Origin: Amycolatopsis coloradensis
GTDB lineage: Bacteria; Actinomycetota; Actinomycetes; Mycobacteriales; Pseudonocardiaceae
DNA length: 49,829 nt
Direction of reading: 5' to 3'
Assembly (NCBI RefSeq): GCF_001953865.1
Contig: NZ_MQUQ01000029.1
Span: 1-49,829, forward strand
Below are positions 43,264-49,829 of this stretch, one piece after another. Below the pieces are notes generated by a model. That model did not search any database, had not been told where the DNA came from, and saw only the letters and a list, made by a program, of their open reading frames with translations. A program made the translations under genes and the position numbers. The number at the start of each line of letters is the position of its first letter. Position 1 is the stretch's first letter.

Positions 43264-44053
43264 GGAACTCGGTGAGCAGCCCGCGCAGAACATCCGGCTC
43301 ACGAAGGACTCCGTGGTCCTGGCCCTCGACAGTGACGTACCGGGCACCGGGGATCGTGCCGGCGACGGCGCGGGCACCGGCACGCATCCAGGCGTCACTC
43401 TCCCCGCCGTCCATGACCAACGTGGGTACGGAGATCTTGGCCAGCCTGTCGGCGGGAAGGACGTTGCCGGGGCCACACAGGGCGAGGTCGTAGGGCAGGG
43501 TGTCGGCGAGTCCGGTGAACCAGCCCCAGACCGGGGCGTCCCGCATCCCCTTGATGATCTCGGCCGGGGTGGCCGTGCCCTCGACCAGGAAGAGTTCCAC
43601 CGCGGCGTCGCGATCGCCGTCGGCGATCAACGTCCGGACGCGGTCGAAGAGGTCGACTGCGGGCTTCGGACGGCTGTCGTCGACGACGTACGGCGGTTCG
43701 TACACGGCGAGGCTGGTCATGGCGACACCCCGGGCCGCGGCCTCCAGTCCCAGCACGGCTCCCGAAGAATGCCCGAACACCGCCGCCGGACCACCCACGT
43801 GGTCGATCACCGCGGCGAGATCCTCGACCTCGTGTTCCACCGAATAGACCGCGCCCGCGCCGCTGTCGCCCCGCCCGCGCCGGTCGTAGGCGAACACGGT
43901 GAAGTCCGTGGCCAGCGTCGCCGCGAGGGCGGCGACGGTCGTCCGGTCGTTGAACGCGCCGCCGACCAGGACCACCGGCGCGCCTTCCCCGGAGCGCTCG
44001 AACGCGATCGGGGTGCCGTCGGCCGAGGTCACGGTCTCGAACGAGGTGGTCAT
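43256..44053 (-). CDS. Alpha/beta hydrolase
   Basis: A 265-residue cytoplasmic alpha/beta hydrolase. The nucleophile elbow is FGHSSGAVLG near residue 96, the strand-loop AYDRRGRGDSG near 54, and the catalytic His probably in EGQDHGVLREP near 247. ATG at 44053 has GGAGG 6 nt upstream; four extra residues in the longer frame are not used. The overall type (small esterase or peroxidase-like hydrolase) is common and no substrate can be named. It stands alone, convergent with the TPR remnant. Confidence 0.88.
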   Translation of the reverse strand: MTTSFETVTSADGTPIAFERSGEGAPVVLVGGAFNDRTTVAALAATLATDFTVFAYDRRGRGDSGAGAVYSVEHEVEDLAAVIDHVGGPAAVFGHSSGAVLGLEAAARGVAMTSLAVYEPPYVVDDSRPKPAVDLFDRVRTLIADGDRDAAVELFLVEGTATPAEIIKGMRDAPVWGWFTGLADTLPYDLALCGPGNVLPADRLAKISVPTLVMDGGESDAWMRAGARAVAGTIPGARYVTVEGQDHGVLREPDVLRGLLTEFLR

Positions 44054-44148
44054 CAGGTCCTCCACAGGGTCACGTCGACTTTAGCGTCGCCCCTGAGTCG
44101 GAGCCGATGACCACCCCTCGACATCGCCGCCGGAGAAATTCCCGGACG

Positions 44149-44523
44149 CTACAGACCCTCGTCGTCGACGTCATCGACTTCGATGTCGAACACCTCCTCG
44201 CCGCCGAAGCTGGCGGCCACCTCGATCAGAAGCTTCAAGGACCGGCATGCCCGCTTGAGCTCGCGCTCACGAGTCACCAGCTCCACCACGCTCGGCCACT
44301 GCATCGTCTTACCGGCCAGCGCCTCGGCGACGGACGCGATGGGGATCTCCGCGCCCTGAGCGAACCACCAGCCGAGCGGATGGTCCTCGAACTTGTAGCG
44401 GTGCACCAGGTTCAATTCCTCGGGCGACAAGACCAGCTTGAAGAACAACGAGAAGTCGACTCCCTTGTGCCCGCCGAAAACCCCACGCCGGTCAGCTTGA
44501 TCACGCTTCACGATCAGTTGCAT
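44149..44523 (-). CDS. Orphan 124-aa protein, acidic tail
   Basis: I do not recognise this protein. It is 124 residues with a basic N terminus (MQLIVKRDQADRR), aromatic stretches (FSLFFKLVL and HPLGWWFAQG) and a strongly acidic end (FDIEVDDVDDEGL). No signal peptide or membrane helix is clear. GC content looks lower than in the neighbours, which may mark recent gain. GGGGAACGGG precedes the ATG. Neighbours on the same strand are two hydrolases with separate spacing, so no operon is evident. Confidence 0.7.
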   Translation of the reverse strand: MQLIVKRDQADRRGVFGGHKGVDFSLFFKLVLSPEELNLVHRYKFEDHPLGWWFAQGAEIPIASVAEALAGKTMQWPSVVELVTRERELKRACRSLKLLIEVAASFGGEEVFDIEVDDVDDEGL

Positions 44524-44590
44524 CGAATCCCGTTCCCCGGATCGTCACGATGTCGGCACGCGGGACCAGTCGCTCAGGCTCCCCAGACCG

Positions 44591-45754
44591 TTACCGGGCT
44601 TCCACGGGCCGCGTGAGATTTCCGAAGAATTCCCGGAGCTCGGTCACCACGTCGTCCGGGACGGCCATCGCGACCATATGACTGGGACTCTCGTGATCCG
44701 CCCAGCGCACGATGTCGTTCTTGCGCGACGCGATCTTGCGCAGGACGGGCGGCCCGCCGTGCGAGACGCCGGTCGGCACCACGGTCTGGTCGATCGGCAT
44801 CGCGGCCGCGCCCTCGTAGTACGGCCACAGCGCGGTGCCGCCGGTCGCGGTCAGCCAGTACAGGGTCGCGTTGGTGAGCAGGAGATCGCGGTCGATCGGC
44901 TCGGCGGGTGCGCCACCGTCGGGCCAGCCGTCGAATTCCTTGAACCGTTCGACCAGGTAGGCCAGTTGCGCGACCGGCGAATCGAGGAAACCGAAGCTCA
45001 GCGTCTGCGGCCTGTTCGTCAGATATGGCGCGTACCCGCTGCCGCCCGCGAAGCGTGCCGCGAGTTCTCGCAGGCTCGCCTGCTCTTCGTCGTCGAGGCC
45101 CTCGAAGTCGGCCGGATCGCCCATCGGAATCCCGAGCCCGGACGTGATGTGCGAGCCGATGACGTGCTCGGGCGCGTGCACCGCCAAGCACGGCGTCACC
45201 AACGCGCCGGCGTCGTTCCCGTGTGCGCCATAACGTTCGTAGCCGAGGCGGCTCATCAGCTCCGCCAAGGTCCGCGCCACCCGCGCGATGTCCCACGGCC
45301 GCTCGTCGGCCGGTTCCGGGAACGTCGAGAACCCGAAGCCGGGCAGCGAAGGCGCGACGACATGGAACGCTCGCGAAGGATCGAGACCGTGGGCCCGCGG
45401 GTCGGTCAGGGGGCCGAGGACGTTCAGGAACTCGGCGATCGAGTTCGGCCAGCTGTGCGTCATGATCAGCGGGATCGCGTCCGGTTCGGGTGAGCGGACG
45501 TGCAGGAAGTGGACGCGCTGACCGTCGATTTCGGTGGTGTACTGCGGAAACTCGTTGAGCTGCTTCTCGAACGCGCGCCAGTCGTAGCCGTCTCGCCAGT
45601 ATTCGGCCAGGTCCTTGAGGTAGGGGACGGGGACGCCTCGGCTCCACTCGGCACCGGGCAGCGCCGACGGCCAGCGGGTGCGGGCCAGCCTGTCGGCCAG
45701 GTCGTCCAGATCGGACTGCGGGATGTCGATGCGGAACTGCTCGATGTCGGTCAT
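44591..45754 (-). CDS. Epoxide hydrolase with N-terminal EHN domain
   Basis: A 387-residue enzyme. The N-terminal EHN segment reads FRIDIPQSDLDDLADRLARTRWP at residues 7-29 with the family block DGYDWRAFEKQLNEFPQYTTEIDG. The alpha/beta-fold core has the HSWP oxyanion motif (MTHSWPNSIAEF near 104), the nucleophile Asp in AHGNDAGALV near 183 and a His near the C terminus (HESPSHMVAM). These are features of microsomal-type epoxide hydrolases, which open epoxides to diols. ATG at 45754 begins directly before the EHN segment; the far longer frame upstream is antisense-like DNA of the lyase gene in another frame and is rejected. Confidence 0.93.
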   Translation of the reverse strand: MTDIEQFRIDIPQSDLDDLADRLARTRWPSALPGAEWSRGVPVPYLKDLAEYWRDGYDWRAFEKQLNEFPQYTTEIDGQRVHFLHVRSPEPDAIPLIMTHSWPNSIAEFLNVLGPLTDPRAHGLDPSRAFHVVAPSLPGFGFSTFPEPADERPWDIARVARTLAELMSRLGYERYGAHGNDAGALVTPCLAVHAPEHVIGSHITSGLGIPMGDPADFEGLDDEEQASLRELAARFAGGSGYAPYLTNRPQTLSFGFLDSPVAQLAYLVERFKEFDGWPDGGAPAEPIDRDLLLTNATLYWLTATGGTALWPYYEGAAAMPIDQTVVPTGVSHGGPPVLRKIASRKNDIVRWADHESPSHMVAMAVPDDVVTELREFFGNLTRPVEAR

Positions 45755-45822
45755 GGGGTGACCGTATGGGCGCTTTAGGTCAGATCTTGTCCTGAATGGT
45801 CCCGATCCCGGCGTCGGCAGGG

Positions 45823-48180
45823 TCAGCGGCCCAGCGAGACTACCTGCGTAGCACCGAAGGTGCCCCTCACCGGCACCTCGACAGTCTTGCGCCGCACCGT
45901 CACCTTGATGACGTCCTGCCGCTGCGTCGGGTCCGAGACGGCCAGCCGCCAGCCGTTGCTCCCCCGCCCCAGCGCCACCGACGCCGGACCGGACACCGAC
46001 ACCTCGTCGACCGAGCCGGCGGCGAAGAAGTTCGCCAGCAGCGTCGCGTCCCACAGCCGGATGGCCTGCGCCGTCGCGGTGTTGGACCGCACGCGCCATG
46101 TCCAGGCCGAGGCGATCGTCTCCAGCACCGACGCGGCGGGCAAGACGGCGTAGGCGTAGTTCGCCCCGGAAGGGTTGGCCCCGTGCTCGATCACCAGCTT
46201 CTGGTAACGCCGGGTGTAGGGCACCGTGGTGCCCTTGGTGTTGGCGCCCTTGTCGACGTCGCGCCAGGTCCCTGTCCGGTCCTCGCGCAGCGCGGTCACC
46301 TCGGAGGCGTCGAGCAGGACGTACCCGCCGACCTTCTCCAGGTGCAGCCACCGCTTGCGCCGCAACGACTCCGAGCCGCCGACCAGACGGCCGTCGGCCA
46401 GCAGGACACCTGAGCCGTTCTCGCCGAGGTTGCGGTTTTCGATCGTGGTGCGGATCCGCTCGCCAGAGGTGTCGGTGATCCCGGCGCCGAGGCAGACGAC
46501 ACCCGACGGCGTGAAGAACCACGACTTCTTCGCGGTCAGCGTGCCGTCCTGGGAGACGAAGTCGAGGCCGTGCGCGCCGTGTCGCGCGTCCCAGCGGACG
46601 CCGCCGCAGTGGTCCTTGCCGGTGAGCGGCACTTGCTCCAGCTTCGGGGTCGGCCCGGCCTTGGCGGTCGTGCCCGGCAGCAGCAGCGGGTCCACGGTCG
46701 GCCAGTAGGCATCGGTGAAGTGCCCCTTGGCCTTGGGCAGGAACAGGTACAGCGAACCGTCGCCGGTGTACCAGCCGTGCAGATTCATGGAGTTGACCGA
46801 CTCGTACCGCGAGATCCGCGACGAGGCGACGCCGAGCGAGGCCGACCAGCCTTCGGTGACGTGCACCATCCGGTCCTGCTGGGCGAATACGCGGTGCGCC
46901 GCGATCGTGGGCGCCGGCCGGATCTTGGTCGCCAGCAACTCCTGCGCGAACTCGATGCCGGGGATGCCGACGAGGTCCGGGCCCGGCGCGAACCGCTCGG
47001 GGTCGGGAATCTTCAGGTACGGCGCGAAAGTGTCCTCGGTGATCCACTTCGCGGCGAGCCCGCCGAGTTCCTCCTTGCGTTTCCCGCTCGCCGACCGCGC
47101 CAGCAGCACGACCGCCCCGGTGAGCTGATGTCCGATGTCGTGCGCGGATTCCCCTTGCCGGGAAAGGAACCGGCCGCGGACCGACTCCATCAGCGCACCC
47201 GCGTAGACGAAGGGCGCGAACGTGTCCGGGACCAGCGCGTACGCCGCCTCGCGGACGTCGGCGGCCAGTTCGAACTCCGTGCCCTTGGTGACGTGGATGG
47301 CGGACGCGACGGCGGTGAGCAGGACGATCCCGTAGTGCCCGGGATAGGGCACCGAATCGTGCTGGATGAACGAGCCGTCGGTGTGGAATCCGTCGCCCGC
47401 CGCGCGATGCAGTTTGGCGATGACGCTCGCCGCTCCCCCGCCTTCGACGTCGGTGAACGCCCCGACGCCGCGCTTGATCCGTTCGGTGTCACCGAGTATC
47501 GCGCCGGAGACGATGGAAATCGTTGACTTGTCCGCGCGGTTTGCGCCGGTCTCGACGACGCTCGGGTTGTTCGTACGGAGGTTCGGGTTGCCGGAGAACT
47601 TCAGCACCGGCTTCAGGTACTTGGCGAGTTCGTCCCCGGTCAGCTCATTGGCCACTGTGGACAGAATGTGCAGCAGGTAGAGCGGGATGCCGATCTCGTA
47701 GGTGTACCAGTTGCCGATCTCGGCGGTCTTCTCGCTGTACTGATCGCCGGCGTACAACAGTTCCAGCGCCGCCTTGAGCCGGCCGAGCACAGCCGGATCA
47801 CCCGCCAGCGCGCCGCCGGGGGTGCCCCAATTGACCGCGATCGCGCGAAGCCGGGCGTACATCGACGTCGTGAACTCGCTGCCGGGGCCGAGCGGAAGGT
47901 CATTCCACAGTGGACCGCCGCCGACCGTCATGCTGTCGTAGTAAGCCCTCGCGACCCTGTCCAGGTTCGCCAGTGCGGCGGCCCGTTCCGCCGACGGCCG
48001 GTTGATCCCGGTCTGCAGCTCGCGATAGCCGGTGACGATCGAGGCCGTGCCCGCCGGAACCGAGGACGCGGGCCGCGCCGACGAAGGGCTCCCGATCGCC
48101 GTCGTGAGCGCCACCGAAGCGGCCGCTGCCGCTCCGGAGCGCAGGGCGGTTCTCCTGCCGACATAACCGAATCCGGACAT
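45823..48180 (-). CDS. Polysaccharide lyase family 8, secreted
   Basis: A 785-residue secreted lyase of the hyaluronate/chondroitin/xanthan lyase family. A twin-arginine-type signal (GRRTALRSGAAAAASVALTT, residues 8-27) suggests Tat export. The N-terminal alpha/alpha domain holds the catalytic triad positions: Asn in TGANRADKS near 210, His in GDGFHTDGSF near 264 and Tyr in YPGHYG near 279, plus GRFLSRQGE. The C-terminal half is the beta-sandwich (MNLHGWYTGDGSLYLF near 460, then HCGGVRWDARHGAHG). It cleaves uronic-acid polysaccharides by elimination; the exact substrate is unknown. It stands alone. Confidence 0.94.
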   Translation of the reverse strand: MSGFGYVGRRTALRSGAAAAASVALTTAIGSPSSARPASSVPAGTASIVTGYRELQTGINRPSAERAAALANLDRVARAYYDSMTVGGGPLWNDLPLGPGSEFTTSMYARLRAIAVNWGTPGGALAGDPAVLGRLKAALELLYAGDQYSEKTAEIGNWYTYEIGIPLYLLHILSTVANELTGDELAKYLKPVLKFSGNPNLRTNNPSVVETGANRADKSTISIVSGAILGDTERIKRGVGAFTDVEGGGAASVIAKLHRAAGDGFHTDGSFIQHDSVPYPGHYGIVLLTAVASAIHVTKGTEFELAADVREAAYALVPDTFAPFVYAGALMESVRGRFLSRQGESAHDIGHQLTGAVVLLARSASGKRKEELGGLAAKWITEDTFAPYLKIPDPERFAPGPDLVGIPGIEFAQELLATKIRPAPTIAAHRVFAQQDRMVHVTEGWSASLGVASSRISRYESVNSMNLHGWYTGDGSLYLFLPKAKGHFTDAYWPTVDPLLLPGTTAKAGPTPKLEQVPLTGKDHCGGVRWDARHGAHGLDFVSQDGTLTAKKSWFFTPSGVVCLGAGITDTSGERIRTTIENRNLGENGSGVLLADGRLVGGSESLRRKRWLHLEKVGGYVLLDASEVTALREDRTGTWRDVDKGANTKGTTVPYTRRYQKLVIEHGANPSGANYAYAVLPAASVLETIASAWTWRVRSNTATAQAIRLWDATLLANFFAAGSVDEVSVSGPASVALGRGSNGWRLAVSDPTQRQDVIKVTVRRKTVEVPVRGTFGATQVVSLGR

Positions 48181-48294
48181 GACATGCCTCCCAAGGGGTC
48201 AAAAGACGGCAACTAGGGGCGGCGGCGTGAGGTGGGGCGTCGTGAGTGGCAAGAACGGTCAGGGGCAAGGGCCTACCGAGGTGTGCAGGTGGCG

Positions 48295-48410
48295 GTTTCG
48301 CGTGTTCAGATGGACGACACGTGTGACGGGATGGACGACACGCGTGTCCAGAGGGACGACACGCCGCGTAGCCCACCGCGCGGCGTGTCGTCCATCCCAT
48401 CACGCGAAAC
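48295..48410. repeat. Composite element of four 21-bp units
   Basis: Three 21-bp units read on the minus strand (48300-48320, 48321-48341, 48342-48362), then a 22-nt hairpin (48363-48384), then one unit on the plus strand (48385-48405). The whole is bordered by GTTTC (48295-48299) and GAAAC (48406-48410). All units fit GTGTCGTCC-N7-CACGC, one with a single change at the end. The outer 26 bp on each side match at 23 positions, so the element is an imperfect inverted repeat. Two more units lie at 65-106. It fills most of the 261-bp gap before the aldehyde dehydrogenase 3' end; no gene is seen in that gap. Confidence 0.85.
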
Positions 48411-48441
48411 GGTCGGCCCGGGGCAGGGCCTCACGAGCTTT

Positions 48442-49829
48442 CTAGCGTTTCCCGTCGGTCCTGCGGGGCAGGCCCCACGGGTTGTTCTCCTGCAACGGTT
48501 CCGGCAGCAGCGCGTCGGGGAAGCCCTGCCACGCGATCGGCCGCAGGAACCGCTCGATCGCGGCGGTGCCGACCGAGGTGCTGGTCGGCGCGGTGGTCGC
48601 CGGGTAGGGGCCACCGTGTTCCTGTGCCCAGGTGACGGTGACGCCGGTCGGCCAGTCGTTCCACAGCAGACGACCCGCGACCCGGGTCAGCGACGGAAGG
48701 ACAGGGCGGATCCAGTCCACATCGGACTCTTCACCCTGGATGGTCGCGGTGAGCCCGGGTTCCATCACCTCGAGCAGGCTGATCAGCTCGGCCTGGTCGG
48801 CGTAGGTGACGATCAGCGACGCCGGGCCGAAGCACTCCTCGCGGACCGTGTCGGCGTCGGCAAGGAAGCCCTTGGCGGTGGTGGCGAGCAGGGTCGCGCC
48901 GTGAGAGATCCCTTCCGTGCCACCGGATTCGGACAGCACCTCGACACCCGCCACGTCACGCAGCTTCGCCAGCCCGTCGGCGAAACCGGCCGCGATGCGC
49001 TCGTTGAGCATCGGCTGCGCAGGGATCGCCGAGACGGCTTCGCGCAGCACGTCCTCGAGACCGTGCCCCTCGGGGAGGAACAGCAGACCCGGCTTCGTGC
49101 AGAACTGCCCGGCACCGAGGCTGAACGAGCCCGCGTAGCCCTTGGCGATGGCCTCGCCGCGCGCCTCGATCGCCGTCCGGGTGACGACGACGGGGTTCAC
49201 GCTGCCGAGTTCGCCGTAGAACGGGATCGGCGACGGCCGCGAGGTCGCGATGTCGAACAGCGCGCGCCCGCCCGGCACCGAACCGGTGAACGACGCCGCC
49301 TGGATCCGCGGGTCCTTCAACGCGGTCACACCGTTCTGCTGGCCGTAGACGACCGCGAAGATCCCTTCCGGCGCACCGGCCTTGACCAGCGCCGCCCGCA
49401 GGACCTCGCCGGTGCGGGCGGACAGCTCCGGATGCCCGGAGTGCGCCTTGAGCACGACCGGGCACCCGGCGGCCAGCGCCGACGCGGTGTCACCGCCCGC
49501 GACGCTGAAGGCGAACGGGAAGTTGCTGGCGGCGAACACCAGCACCGGCCCGATCGGGGTGAGCAGCCGCCGGATGTCCGGCCGCGGCCCCATCGGCCAC
49601 GCGGCGTCCGCGTGGTCGACGGTGGCGCCGAGGAACGCACCGTCGGCGAGCACCTCGCCGAACAGCCGCAACTGGAACGTCGTGCGCTTCAGTTCACCCT
49701 GCAATCGCGGGGAGGCCGGGAGATGTGTCTCCTGGTTGGCCAGCGCGATCAGCTCGTCGGCGGACGCGTCGAGGGCGTCCGCTGCCGCGTTCAGCCATTC
49801 GGCCCGCTGGGCTGGGGTCGCGGCCGCCG
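48442..49829 (-). CDS. Aldehyde dehydrogenase (NADP-type), 5' end missing
   Basis: Partial gene running off the right edge; about 462 residues are present and the N terminus lies outside the window. It matches the 2-oxoglutarate semialdehyde dehydrogenase-like branch. It has FAASNFPFAFSVAGGDTASALAAGCPVVLKAH, here split as FAASNFPFAFS and GCPVVLKAHSGHP, the Rossmann signal FTGSVPGGRALF, the catalytic Glu in YGELGSVNP and the catalytic Cys in GAGQFCTKPG. The C-terminal region includes VREECFGPASLIV. It oxidizes an aldehyde to an acid, in many relatives in pentose or hydroxyproline breakdown. The frame extends to the edge without a stop, so an internal TTG is not the start. Confidence 0.93.
   Translation of the reverse strand, partial: AAATPAQRAEWLNAAADALDASADELIALANQETHLPASPRLQGELKRTTFQLRLFGEVLADGAFLGATVDHADAAWPMGPRPDIRRLLTPIGPVLVFAASNFPFAFSVAGGDTASALAAGCPVVLKAHSGHPELSARTGEVLRAALVKAGAPEGIFAVVYGQQNGVTALKDPRIQAASFTGSVPGGRALFDIATSRPSPIPFYGELGSVNPVVVTRTAIEARGEAIAKGYAGSFSLGAGQFCTKPGLLFLPEGHGLEDVLREAVSAIPAQPMLNERIAAGFADGLAKLRDVAGVEVLSESGGTEGISHGATLLATTAKGFLADADTVREECFGPASLIVTYADQAELISLLEVMEPGLTATIQGEESDVDWIRPVLPSLTRVAGRLLWNDWPTGVTVTWAQEHGGPYPATTAPTSTSVGTAAIERFLRPIAWQGFPDALLPEPLQENNPWGLPRRTDGKR

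Noticed and set aside
45755..47047. Upstream extension of the epoxide hydrolase frame to 818 codons
   Set aside because: It overlaps the polysaccharide lyase gene in another frame on the same strand; the EHN domain begins at the ATG at 45754.
48295..48410. CRISPR array
   Set aside because: Units are contiguous 21-mers with variable centres, one of them inverted, and no spacers of uniform length or cas genes are present.

Overview
The window is very GC-rich, with GTG and TTG starts, short intergenic gaps and many antisense shadow frames. It reads like a chromosomal segment of a filamentous actinomycete, most likely Pseudonocardiaceae and plausibly Amycolatopsis. This rests on gene content: SARP/AfsR-type regulators, ECF sigma factors, an RsbW-like ATPase, a DUF574-type methyltransferase, a 13E12/DUF222 HNH protein and a 10-methyl fatty acid (tms/bfa-type) gene pair. 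No species assignment is possible from sequence alone. No tRNA, rRNA, CRISPR array, transposase or prophage was seen.

Layout. 1-189: repeat-rich intergenic DNA. 190-3383: zinc alcohol dehydrogenase, divergent TetR regulator with two operator copies, and an MFS exporter. 3431-5492: RsbW-like ATPase, then a methyltransferase-TetR operon headed by a 46-bp palindrome that contains the ribosome binding site. 5502-9043: a copper operon (copZ, a histidine-rich exported protein, copA) behind CsoR-like boxes. 9176-14722: a histidine kinase - response regulator - SARP operon convergent with a 146-aa orphan gene; the same 20-bp direct-repeat site precedes both. 14730-19151: YjbR-like protein, secreted SGNH hydrolase and the tmsA/tmsB-like pair. 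19155-21541: a cyclase-family hydrolase translationally coupled to a thiamine-diphosphate enzyme. 21582-23221: long palindrome, SOS-box-like site and DUF222-HNH gene. 23305-26634: decayed methyltransferase, ECF41/SigJ-type sigma factor, GH16-like secreted protein and divergent GntR/UTRA regulator with a dre-like site. 26660-30449: a nuclease-exonuclease-helicase fusion protein overlapping a small charged protein, followed by nested palindromes. 30463-37169: a second AfsR-like regulator, dehalogenase-like hydrolase, orphan, ECF sigma factor, secreted SH3/Cys-peptidase-like protein and a PucR-like remnant. 37180-45754: c-di-GMP protein, secreted hydrolase, P450, DUF574 methyltransferase, a TPR-regulator remnant, hydrolases and an orphan. 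45823-49829: polysaccharide lyase 8, a composite 21-bp-repeat element and a partial aldehyde dehydrogenase.

How parts work together. Several modules pair a regulator with a visible target site: TetR with alcohol dehydrogenase, TetR with methyltransferase, CsoR (not encoded here) with copper export, GntR with GH16, LexA with the HNH protein, and probably the SARP with its own operon and the 146-aa gene. The most novel-looking signals are the shared 20-bp 7-4-7 direct repeat, the 21-bp repeat family at both ends of the window, the long or nested perfect palindromes (two of them between divergent genes, where terminators are not expected), and the fusion helicase with its small partner. All functional statements are from reading the sequence; no database search was run.
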